Below are positions 1 to 6,931 of a stretch of 64,000 nucleotides of DNA, piece by piece (positions within the stretch are counted from its first letter, which is position 1; every line of letters starts with the position of its first letter). The stretch is taken from positions 1 to 64,000 of the forward strand of contig NZ_CABPSQ010000006.1 of assembly GCF_902459775.1 (NCBI RefSeq), read 5' to 3'. The translations under genes and the position numbers were made by a program. The notes beneath the pieces were generated by a model. It did no database searches. It was given only the letters and a program-made list of their open reading frames with translations, and was not told the DNA's origin. The stretch comes from Pandoraea captiosa (GTDB lineage Bacteria; Pseudomonadota; Gammaproteobacteria; Burkholderiales; Burkholderiaceae).

Positions 1-76
1 CGCCCGTGCCGTCGCTCTTCACGCGAACCTTTACGTTGTAATCCACTACCCGTTTGACCGGTACCAGGATCTTCAT
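1..76 (-). CDS. etfB: Electron transfer flavoprotein beta subunit (5' end only)
   Basis: Only the first 25 codons are inside the window; the gene runs off the left edge. The visible N-terminus ([20 protein letters not shown]) is the characteristic opening of EtfB, the AMP-binding subunit of the heterodimer that carries electrons from acyl-CoA dehydrogenases to ETF:quinone oxidoreductase. A GGGAG ribosome-binding site lies just upstream of the ATG. In related bacteria etfA follows directly, which would be outside the window. The family call is firm for so short a piece because this N-terminus is very conserved. Confidence 0.85.
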   Translation of the reverse strand, partial: MKILVPVKRVVDYNVKVRVKSDGTG

Positions 77-175
77 GCGGAACTCCCTTGAATCAAAAAA
101 ACGGGGCGGCGTGCCGTGATGTCGGCGACCGCCGCCCTCGAACATGCGAAATTGCCTACGAACCCACTCGCGAAC

Positions 176-1405
176 TTACTCTATTTCGCGCCCTTTCGTC
201 TCGGGCAACATGAATGCGGTAATCAAAACCACGAGATAGGCGCCGCCGGCGAACATGCCAATGGCCGTGCCCAGACCGCTCGTCTTGGCCAGATAGCCGA
301 CCAGACTCGGGAACAGTGCGCCGATACCGCGCCCGAAGTTATACGCGAAGCCTTGCCCGTTGGCACGCACGGCCGACGGAAACAGTTCCGTGAGATACGC
401 GCCCATGCCGCTGAAAATGCCCGATGCCGCGAACCCCAGCGGGAAGCCGAGGATCAGCATCTGATCGTTGCTCAGTTGGATCTGCGTGTAGACGTAGATG
501 CTCACGCCCGAGAGCACGGCGAAAATCAGCAGGTTCGCGCGACGCCCCAGCCGGTCCGTCAGATACGCCCCCGTCAGGTAGCCGATGAACGAACCGAGAA
601 TGATCACGAGCAGGTAGCCGCCCGTGCCGATCACCGACAGATGACGCTCCGTCTTCAGGAACGTGGGCAACCATGTCGTCACGGCGTAGTACCCGCCCTG
701 CACGCCGGTACACAGCAGCGCCGAGAGTACGGTCGTCTTGATCAGCGACGGCGAAAAAATTGCCCATGCCGACGTACGCTTGGCCGCCGACTCCTCACGC
801 TTGCGCGTGCGCTCGAAGAGCTCCGGTTCGGGAACGTTCTTGCGGATGAAGAGCACGAACACCGCAGGAATCACGCCGATCCAGAACAGCACACGCCACG
901 CGTACTCTTCCGGCAAGAACGAAAACGAGGCCGTGTAGCACAGCGCCGCCACCGCCCACCCGATCGCCCAGCCGCTTTGCACGGTCCCCACGGCGCGGCC
1001 GCGATACTCGGTGCGCACGATCTCGCCCATGAGCACCGAGCCCACCGCCCACTCACCACCGAACCCCAGCCCCTGCAACGCACGCAGGACGAAGATCTGC
1101 TCGAAGTTCTGCGCAAAGCCGATGAGCACGGTGCAGACGGAGAACCAGAGAATCGTCACCTGAAGAATACGCACCCGACCGAAGCGATCGGCCAGCACCC
1201 CGGCGAGCCAGCCACCGATGGCCGAGAACAGCAACGTCACGGTCGCCAGCATGCCCGCCTGTCCCTTGTCGATGCTGAACACGGTAATCAGTGTCGAGAT
1301 CACGAAGGTGAACACCATGAAATCGAGCGCATCGAGCGCCCACCCGCCGAACGCGGCAATAAACGTATGCCGCTCGGTCTTGTTCATCTGGCGATACCAA
1401 TTCAT
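176..1405 (-). CDS. MFS transporter, metabolite/aromatic acid:H+ symporter type
   Basis: A 409-residue, 12-helix major facilitator protein of the inner membrane. The DRFGRVR loop after helix 2 and the RALQGLGFGGEWAVGSVLMGE segment are typical of the metabolite:H+ symporter / aromatic-acid branch (NanT, MhpT, PcaK relatives). The open frame extends upstream to 1471, but the start at 1405 (MNWYRQMNKTERHTF) follows a near-ideal AAGGAGGAG site and matches the usual length. It lies downstream of the amidohydrolase and dehydrogenase genes on the same strand, so it probably imports the substrate of that pathway. The substrate cannot be read from sequence. Confidence 0.85.
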   Translation of the reverse strand: MNWYRQMNKTERHTFIAAFGGWALDALDFMVFTFVISTLITVFSIDKGQAGMLATVTLLFSAIGGWLAGVLADRFGRVRILQVTILWFSVCTVLIGFAQNFEQIFVLRALQGLGFGGEWAVGSVLMGEIVRTEYRGRAVGTVQSGWAIGWAVAALCYTASFSFLPEEYAWRVLFWIGVIPAVFVLFIRKNVPEPELFERTRKREESAAKRTSAWAIFSPSLIKTTVLSALLCTGVQGGYYAVTTWLPTFLKTERHLSVIGTGGYLLVIILGSFIGYLTGAYLTDRLGRRANLLIFAVLSGVSIYVYTQIQLSNDQMLILGFPLGFAASGIFSGMGAYLTELFPSAVRANGQGFAYNFGRGIGALFPSLVGYLAKTSGLGTAIGMFAGGAYLVVLITAFMLPETKGREIE

Positions 1406-1473
1406 CTTGTCTCCTCCTTGAGCCTCGGAATCTTCTGGGAAACCGTTCGAAAGCAAACGCGCGTTATGCACGA

Positions 1474-1512
1474 AAGTCGTGCGCGAACGTCATGCGTGAA
1501 CGTCGTGCAAAC
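1474..1512. repeat. 13-bp tandem repeat, three units
   Basis: Three adjacent imperfect 13-base units (AAGTCGTGCGCGA, ACGTCATGCGTGA, ACGTCGTGCAAAC) lie in the gap between the amidohydrolase and MFS genes. They sit immediately next to a second tandem array with a different unit. Confidence 0.75.
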
Positions 1513-1517
1513 GTCGA

Positions 1518-1577
1518 AAAATGCTTGAACGGAAAATGCATAAGCGGAAAGTGCCTAAGCGGAAAATGCTCAAGCGG
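1518..1577. repeat. 15-bp tandem repeat, four units, reaching into a stop codon
   Basis: Four direct 15-base units (1518-1532, 1533-1547, 1548-1562, 1563-1577), each close to AAAATGCNTAAGCGG. The last unit contains the stop codon and final codons of the amidohydrolase gene, so a change in copy number next to it could alter that C-terminus or the spacing to the MFS gene. Confidence 0.85.
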
Positions 1578-2460
1578 TTTTTGGAAAACCGTACAGACGC
1601 GCCGGGTTGTCCACGAGAATGCGACGGCGCGTCTCGGCATCCGGCGCCCACTGCGGCAGCAGGTTGCGCAAGGCGCCGGTATTCGGCATGCGCGTGAGCG
1701 ACACGTGCGGCCAGTCGCTTCCCCACACCATGCGATCGGGCGCGTCGTCGATGAGCGCCTGAGCGAACGGTGTGACGTCGTCGAATGCGGGGAAACGCTC
1801 GCTGATGCGATAGGCGCCGGAGAGCTTGACCCAGTACCCGTGGTCCCGCACAAGTGAGCGCAACGCGGAAAACCCCGGCGAATCCAGCCCCTGCGCAACG
1901 GGGGTATGCCCCATGTGATCGACGATCCCCGGCACCGGCAGCGACGTCATGCGCGGCATCAATTCGGGCAACGCATTCACGTCCATCAGGAACTGCATGT
2001 GCCAGCCCAGGTCCTTGATGCGATGCGCAAGCGTCTCCATCGCCGTGAAGCCGATGCCACCGCCGAAGAGCACGTTGATGCGCAGACCGCGCACGCCCGC
2101 CGCATGCATCGCTTCGAGTTCGGCGTCCGTTACTTCCGGCGACACCACGGCAATGCCGCGCAGCCGGTCCGGGTGGCGGCGCAGCGTCTCGAGCATGTAG
2201 CGGTTGTCGGTACCGTATACGCTGATCTGCACCAGCACGCCGTAAGTCATACCCGTGGCGTCGAGCATGGCGAGGTATTTGTCTTCAGGCGCGGGCGGCG
2301 GCGTGTAGCTGCGCTCGGCCACCATCGGATACGCGTCGCTTGCGGCCACCACATGGGCATGGGTGTCGACGGCGCCGAACGGCACCTCGAACGTGGGCGG
2401 ATCGATCTCCGGCAGCGGGCCAAGACACAGCGGCGCGCCGGCAGCGGAAGTTGCGGTCAT
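1570..2460 (-). CDS. Amidohydrolase, 2-pyrone-4,6-dicarboxylate lactonase-like
   Basis: A 296-residue TIM-barrel metal-dependent hydrolase of the amidohydrolase-2 family. Visible are the N-terminal metal site DTHAHV (near residue 32), the barrel segment AAGVRGLRINVLFGG, the internal VDHMGHTP histidines, and the C-terminal GSDWPHV carrying the conserved catalytic aspartate. This pattern is shared by LigI, sulfomuconolactone hydrolases and related lactonases. The gene starts 13 bases after the FAD-linked dehydrogenase stop, so the two are probably co-transcribed and act in sequence on a lactone or dicarboxylate. The exact substrate is unknown. The 3' end lies inside a 15-base tandem repeat. Confidence 0.85.
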   Translation of the reverse strand: MTATSAAGAPLCLGPLPEIDPPTFEVPFGAVDTHAHVVAASDAYPMVAERSYTPPPAPEDKYLAMLDATGMTYGVLVQISVYGTDNRYMLETLRRHPDRLRGIAVVSPEVTDAELEAMHAAGVRGLRINVLFGGGIGFTAMETLAHRIKDLGWHMQFLMDVNALPELMPRMTSLPVPGIVDHMGHTPVAQGLDSPGFSALRSLVRDHGYWVKLSGAYRISERFPAFDDVTPFAQALIDDAPDRMVWGSDWPHVSLTRMPNTGALRNLLPQWAPDAETRRRILVDNPARLYGFPKTA

Positions 2461-2473
2461 GTCGACTCCTCAG

Positions 2474-3886
2474 TTAAATCAGTTTCCCGGGATTCATGAT
2501 GCCGGCCGGATCGAACACGGCCTTGATCTCGCGCATCAGACGCAGTTCCAGCGGCGACTTGTACTTCGCAAAGTAGTCTCGCTTGAGTTGTCCGATGCCA
2601 TGCTCGGCGCTGATGCTGCCGCCAAAACGCGCGACTTCGTCGAGCACTTCGGCTGTGATCGCTTCGCCCTGCTTCGCCATGAAATCCGCCGGCGCGCCCG
2701 CGGGACGCGACAGGTTGTAATGCAGATTACCGTCGCCGAAATGACCGAAGATGAACGGACGCACCTGGGGGCAAACGCGTCGCACACGCGCCTCGGCGCT
2801 CGTCATGAACGCCGGGATCGATTCGATCGGCAGCGACACGTCATGCTTCAGATGCGGGCCGTCGGCGCGTTGCGCCTCGGAGATTTCCTCGCGCAGCTTC
2901 CACATTTCCTCGACTTGTCCAAGCGTGGACGACACCACGGCGTCGGCGCACAGATCGCGCTCGATGGCCGTCTCGATCACGCGTTCGAGCAATGCCGCCA
3001 GCGCCTGCTCGTCCGCTGTGTCGGCCAGCTCGATCAGCACGTAACCGGCATGTCGCTCGCCGAACGGCGCACGCACGCCAGGCACGTGCGCCATCACGAG
3101 ATCCACGCACTCGCCGGTAAAAAACTCGAACGCCTGCATGCGCGGGCCGCACTCTGCGAACAGCAGTTCGTAAAGTTCGAGCGCCTGACGCGGCGACGTC
3201 ACCGCCGCAATCACGACCTGACGCACGGGCGTGGGCGCATACAGACGCAGCGCCGCCGCCGTGATGATGCCCAGCGTGCCTTCGGAGCCGATAAGCAACT
3301 GTTTGAGGTCGTAACCGGTGTTGTCCTTGCGCAGCGTTCGCAAGCCATGAAGAATTTCGCCGTTGGGCAGTACCGCCTCGACGCCGAGCACCAGTTCACG
3401 CGTCATGCCATAACGCACGACGTTCACGCCACCGGCGTTCGTTGCCAGGTTGCCACCGAGTTGGCAGGAACCTTCGGCCGCAAGACTGAGCGGCAGCAGC
3501 CGGTTCGCGTCGCGCGCCGCGCGTTGCAGATCTTCGAGGATGCATCCGGCCTCGGCGACCAGCGTATTGGCAATGGTGTCCAGGCTGCGCACCGCATTCA
3601 TGCGGTCGAGGCTCAGCACCACGTTGCGCTCGGACTTGTCAGGCGTCGCGCCGCCGCACAGGCCCGTGTTGCCACCACGCGGCACAACCGGCGTGGCCGT
3701 GCCCTGGCACAGCGAGAGGATTCTGGCGACGTCTTCGGTCGAGCGCGGACGCACGACGGCCTGCGCGTGGCCGCGATACATGCCGCGCCAGTCGGCGAGC
3801 CACGGCGCAACGTCGTCGGCGGACGTCAATACGCTATCGGCGCCCACGGCATCGATGAGACGTTGAGCAAAAGCGGTGATGGTCAT
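2474..3886 (-). CDS. FAD-binding oxidase/dehydrogenase (GlcD / D-2-hydroxyacid dehydrogenase family)
   Basis: A 470-residue flavoprotein of the PCMH-type FAD family. The pyrophosphate-binding loop PRGGNTGLCGGATPD is near residue 68. The C-terminal half carries GHFGDGNLHYNLS and SAEHGIGQLKRDYF, hallmarks of D-lactate, D-2-hydroxyglutarate and glycolate dehydrogenases, and it ends in the usual DPAGIMNPGKLI. It probably oxidises a 2-hydroxyacid and passes electrons to ETF or quinones. It sits between the GntR gene and the amidohydrolase gene on the same strand. No good ribosome-binding site precedes the ATG, so the exact start is less sure. Confidence 0.87.
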   Translation of the reverse strand: MTITAFAQRLIDAVGADSVLTSADDVAPWLADWRGMYRGHAQAVVRPRSTEDVARILSLCQGTATPVVPRGGNTGLCGGATPDKSERNVVLSLDRMNAVRSLDTIANTLVAEAGCILEDLQRAARDANRLLPLSLAAEGSCQLGGNLATNAGGVNVVRYGMTRELVLGVEAVLPNGEILHGLRTLRKDNTGYDLKQLLIGSEGTLGIITAAALRLYAPTPVRQVVIAAVTSPRQALELYELLFAECGPRMQAFEFFTGECVDLVMAHVPGVRAPFGERHAGYVLIELADTADEQALAALLERVIETAIERDLCADAVVSSTLGQVEEMWKLREEISEAQRADGPHLKHDVSLPIESIPAFMTSAEARVRRVCPQVRPFIFGHFGDGNLHYNLSRPAGAPADFMAKQGEAITAEVLDEVARFGGSISAEHGIGQLKRDYFAKYKSPLELRLMREIKAVFDPAGIMNPGKLI

Positions 3887-3959
3887 AGGTTCACGCGTCG
3901 GGGATCGGGGGAGGTTCAGTCGCAGTTCAGTGGCACGTCAGTCAGCGCTCAGCCAGCGT

Positions 3960-4691
3960 TCAGCCGCGGGTCGGCGCAATCGCGCCGGTGATGATGTCGC
4001 GCCCGGGCAGCGTCAGCCCGAGCCGCGCCGAGGCACGTAGCAAATGCGAGAGCGACGCCGCCTTCGCGAGCAGCGGATCGCGCGCCTTGATGGCATTGAA
4101 GACCGCCACGTGTTCCTGATGCACCTGCGCGGCGAGGCCTTCGTGGCGCAGCGTATTCGTACGCGCTGCCTGCACGACCTGCCGGATTTGCAGGTTCAGG
4201 TATTGCAGCAGATCGGCGTAGTAGCGGTTGTGCGTGGCGCGGGCAATCGCGGCGTGAAAGGCGGTATCGAACTCGACGCCGTTCTCCGGGTGATAGAGGT
4301 TCGTCTCCAGTCCCACGAGAATCTCTTCGAGTCGACGAATGTCCTCGTCGGTATGTCGCACGGCGGCGAGCGCGGCGGCGGTGCTCTCCAGATCGAGCCG
4401 CAGTTCGTAGACGCTGGCGAGGTCGGCGGCGTCCTGCCCGACCGGCACCTGAAAACCGCTTTGCGGCGTGCGCGCCTTCACCGTGACGCCCGCTCCCTGG
4501 CGACTGTCGATCAGCCCCTGCGCGCGCAAACGCTCCGTTACCTCACGGATGACCGCAGGACTTACGCCGTACGTTTCGGCAAGCTGCTTGCCGGTCGGCA
4601 ACCGGGTGCCGACGGGATAGACGCCCTGCCGGATCGCATCCTGCAACTGCTGCGCGACCTGCTCGGTCAGGGTCTTGGGCTTGGTGGTCAT
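3960..4691 (-). CDS. GntR-family regulator, FadR/FCD subfamily
   Basis: A 243-residue transcription factor. The N-terminal winged helix-turn-helix covers about residues 10-70 (GTRLPTGKQLAETYGVSPAV then IREVTERLRAQGLIDSRQGA). The helical ligand-binding FCD domain follows, with the DTAFHAAIARATHNRYY segment that carries metal-binding histidines in this subfamily. It is the first gene of the minus-strand set that continues with the dehydrogenase (73 bases away), amidohydrolase and MFS carrier, so it most likely represses that catabolic operon and its own promoter until an acidic metabolite binds. No clear operator was found upstream. Confidence 0.88.
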   Translation of the reverse strand: MTTKPKTLTEQVAQQLQDAIRQGVYPVGTRLPTGKQLAETYGVSPAVIREVTERLRAQGLIDSRQGAGVTVKARTPQSGFQVPVGQDAADLASVYELRLDLESTAAALAAVRHTDEDIRRLEEILVGLETNLYHPENGVEFDTAFHAAIARATHNRYYADLLQYLNLQIRQVVQAARTNTLRHEGLAAQVHQEHVAVFNAIKARDPLLAKAASLSHLLRASARLGLTLPGRDIITGAIAPTRG

Positions 4692-4862
4692 CCTCTCACA
4701 TCGTCCAATGCTTTTCTGGTTTGCATGTTATCTGAAAACTTTTCGTGTGCGACACCGCGTTAACCCTTAATGCTTAGCCTTTAACCCGTCTTGCGGCGTT
4801 TCGACATTCCGGGGTTCCGACGTTCGGCGTCATGCCATCGGCCACGTCAACCGTCACGCCCT

Positions 4863-4903
4863 CAAAAAACAAAAGCGGCGAGAGCGCTCTGGCCATCGCC
4901 GCT
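4863..4903 (-). terminator. Intrinsic terminator after the monooxygenase-fold gene
   Basis: On the minus strand an 8-base-pair stem (AGCGGCGA at 4874-4881 pairing with TCGCCGCT at 4896-4903) is followed by a run dominated by T (complement of 4863-4873). It lies 35 bases past the stop of the 99-residue gene. Confidence 0.8.
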
Positions 4904-4937
4904 GTCGAACCATGCGGGCGTTGGGCCCGCGTCGATC

Positions 4938-5237
4938 TCAGAAACCGATCAGGGCTTCGGTCACGTGACCGACGTTCGGCGGCGCCGCGAAGCACTCGCT
5001 CACCAGTGCGCGCCATTGTTGGAAGGCGTCCGAATTGCGGAAATGCACGGTGTGGTCTTCCAGCGTTTCCCAGGTCACGACGAGGCTGTAGTGCGTCGGT
5101 TGCTCGATGGACTTGAGCAGGCGCATGCCGTGGCAGCCCTTCGAGCCCTTGAACAGAGGCGCGGCCTTCGCAACACCTTGCTCGAACTCGGCCTCTTTGC
5201 CGGGCTTCACTTCGATCTGGGCGATTTCAAAAATCAT
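4938..5237 (-). CDS. Antibiotic biosynthesis monooxygenase (ABM)-domain protein
   Basis: A 99-residue single-domain protein with the ferredoxin-like ABM fold: MIFEIAQIEVKPGKEAEFEQ opening strand-helix, a central CHGMRLLKSIEQPTHYSLVV, and WETLEDHTVHFRNSDAFQQW. Members include small quinol monooxygenases (YgiN type) and stress-related dimeric proteins. The frame extends upstream to 5540, but the start at 5237 is chosen because it has an AGGAAA site and matches the family length. Its own terminator follows, so it seems monocistronic. The true substrate is unknown and it may not be an enzyme. Confidence 0.82.
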   Translation of the reverse strand: MIFEIAQIEVKPGKEAEFEQGVAKAAPLFKGSKGCHGMRLLKSIEQPTHYSLVVTWETLEDHTVHFRNSDAFQQWRALVSECFAAPPNVGHVTEALIGF

Positions 5238-5420
5238 GGTTTTCCTCAGTGATGGGTCGTGGTGAGTGCGCGTTGATGTGTGCCGGTGCGCATGTCGATG
5301 GACGCCCGATTCTATACCGCGCCCTCTCGAGACGCATCGCGCTCGCCGTGTCTGCGCCTCGTCGCTTCTGGTCATTCCTCGTCGTTTCCATTCCCGCCCC
5401 TTCCACGAGACAGTGCGATG

Positions 5421-5437
5421 TGCACGCATAGGGCGCA
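5421..5437 (+). promoter_or_regulatory. Candidate NtrC binding site
   Basis: TGCACGCATAGGGCGCA resembles the dyad TGCAC-N5/6-GGTGCA recognised by NtrC, with one mismatch in the right half. It sits about 115 bases upstream of the GG of the -24 element, a normal distance for a sigma-54 enhancer. Confidence 0.5.
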
Positions 5438-5551
5438 TGCACGAAGATCGGTCATGTCGGCCCGGCGCGGCACCACAGACGTGCAAAAACCCGCGTCGAA
5501 CGCCACATCGCCAGACAAAACATCCATAAGAATCAATCAACTAACAATATC

Positions 5552-5567
5552 TGGCATCGCTCTTGCG
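5552..5567 (+). promoter_or_regulatory. Sigma-54 (-24/-12) promoter of amt
   Basis: TGGCATCGCTCTTGCG has the diagnostic GG (5553-5554), exactly ten bases, then GC (5565-5566), and matches TGGCAC-N5-TTGC closely. Transcription would begin near 5578, leaving a leader of about 30 bases before the ATG at 5610. This is the expected promoter type for a nitrogen-limitation gene. Confidence 0.75.
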
Positions 5568-5609
5568 TATCTTCATTTCTTGTCACGTTTGCACCAAAAG
5601 AGCACATTC

Positions 5610-6812
5610 ATGCCCAACTCCCATCCCCCCGGCGACGTGCTGTTCCTCTTGCTCGGCGCGATCCTGGTGCTTGCCATGCACGCCGGTTTTGCGTTCCTTG
5701 AGCTTGGCACTGTCCGCAAAAAGAATCAGGTCAACGCGCTGGTCAAGATCCTGACGGACTTCGCCGTCTCAGGACTCGCGTATTTCTTCATCGGCTATCC
5801 ACTCGCCTACGGCGTCGATTTCTGGTCGAGCGCCACGGTACTCGCCGAGCACAACGGCTACGCGCTGATCAAGTTCTTCTTCCTGCTCACATTCGCGGCG
5901 GCCATTCCGGCCATCGTGTCCGGTGGCATTGCGGAGCGCGCCAGATTCCATCCGCAGTCTGTCGCGACGTTCTTCCTCGTCGGCGTGATCTACCCGTGCT
6001 TCGAAGGGATTGCGTGGAACGGCCATCTCGGCATTCAGGACTGGCTCACCCGCGCGCTCGGCGCACCGTTCCACGATTTCGCGGGGTCGGTGGTCGTACA
6101 CGCCGTGGGCGGATGGATCGGGCTTGCGGCGGTATTGCACCTCGGTGCGCGTCGCGGTCGTTACAACGGTCAGGGGCAGGTCTCGGCACATCCGCCGTCG
6201 TCGATCCCGTTTCTCGCATTGGGCGCGTGGATTCTGATCGTCGGCTGGTTCGGTTTCAACGTGATGAGCGCGCAGCGCGTCGGTGGCATTTCGGGACTGG
6301 TCGCCGTGAACTCGCTCATGGCGATGGTCGGTGGCACGTTGATGGCGATGTGGATCGGCAAGGACGACCCCGGCTTCATTCACAACGGCCCGCTGGCCGG
6401 TCTCGTTGCCGTGTGTGCGGGCTCGGACGTCATGCATCCGCTCGGCGCACTGGTCGTGGGTGCGGTGGCCGGTGGCCTGTTCGTGTGGCTCTTCACCGTG
6501 ACGCAAAACCGTTTGCGTATCGACGACGTGCTCGGCGTGTGGCCGCTGCACGGGGTATGCGGCATCTGGGGCGGCCTTGCTGCGGGAATCTTCGGGCAAA
6601 CGTGGCTCGGCGGGATGGGCGGTGTGAGCTTCATCGCCCAGGTCGTCGGCACGGTCATGGGCGTGGTCATTGCGTTCGTCGGCGGCTACGTCGTGTATGG
6701 CGTTATCAAACGGATCACCGGACTACGGCTCGACGACGAGCAGGAGTACTACGGCGCCGACCTCTCGATCCACAAGATCACGGCGACGCCGGAGCGCGAG
6801 ACGAACTGGTGA
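5610..6812 (+). CDS. amtB: Ammonium transporter Amt family
   Basis: A 400-residue polytopic inner-membrane protein with about eleven helices. The two pore histidines can be seen in HDFAGSVVVHAVGGW and WPLHGVCGIWGG, and GIAERARFHPQS and NGPLAGLVAVCAG are standard Amt signatures. The frame is open far upstream, but the start at 5610 gives the normal first helix (MPNSHPPGDVLFLLLGAILV) and places the start just after the sigma-54 promoter. There is no separate cleavable signal and no adjacent glnK, unlike the usual glnK-amtB pair. Confidence 0.92.
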   Translation: MPNSHPPGDVLFLLLGAILVLAMHAGFAFLELGTVRKKNQVNALVKILTDFAVSGLAYFFIGYPLAYGVDFWSSATVLAEHNGYALIKFFFLLTFAAAIPAIVSGGIAERARFHPQSVATFFLVGVIYPCFEGIAWNGHLGIQDWLTRALGAPFHDFAGSVVVHAVGGWIGLAAVLHLGARRGRYNGQGQVSAHPPSSIPFLALGAWILIVGWFGFNVMSAQRVGGISGLVAVNSLMAMVGGTLMAMWIGKDDPGFIHNGPLAGLVAVCAGSDVMHPLGALVVGAVAGGLFVWLFTVTQNRLRIDDVLGVWPLHGVCGIWGGLAAGIFGQTWLGGMGGVSFIAQVVGTVMGVVIAFVGGYVVYGVIKRITGLRLDDEQEYYGADLSIHKITATPERETNW

Positions 6813-6834
6813 TCGGGCATCGCGGCCGATCACC
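6808..6834 (+). terminator. Hairpin at the end of amt
   Basis: A perfect 9-base inverted repeat (GGTGATCGG 6808-6816, CCGATCACC 6826-6834) overlaps the amt stop codon. There is no T-run, so it may act as a transcript end-stabiliser or weak terminator. Confidence 0.45.
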
Positions 6835-6931
6835 GAACGTCCGCGCAGCCTGCGTCACTGACGACGCGACTTGGGGATCTGCACCTTCAGTACTCGGTAT
6901 CGGAACCCCGTCGCCGACACCGCACGCTGCC

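Larger units (their letters stand above)
5238..5609. other. Divergent intergenic region with the amt promoter
   Basis: About 370 bases between the minus-strand ABM gene and the plus-strand amt gene. It holds the sigma-54 promoter and a candidate NtrC site described separately. Open frames crossing it are non-coding by composition and lack ribosome-binding sites. Confidence 0.7.

Noticed and set aside
1474-1577. CRISPR array
   Set aside because: The repeats are 13 and 15 bases, directly abutting with no spacers, and no cas gene is nearby.
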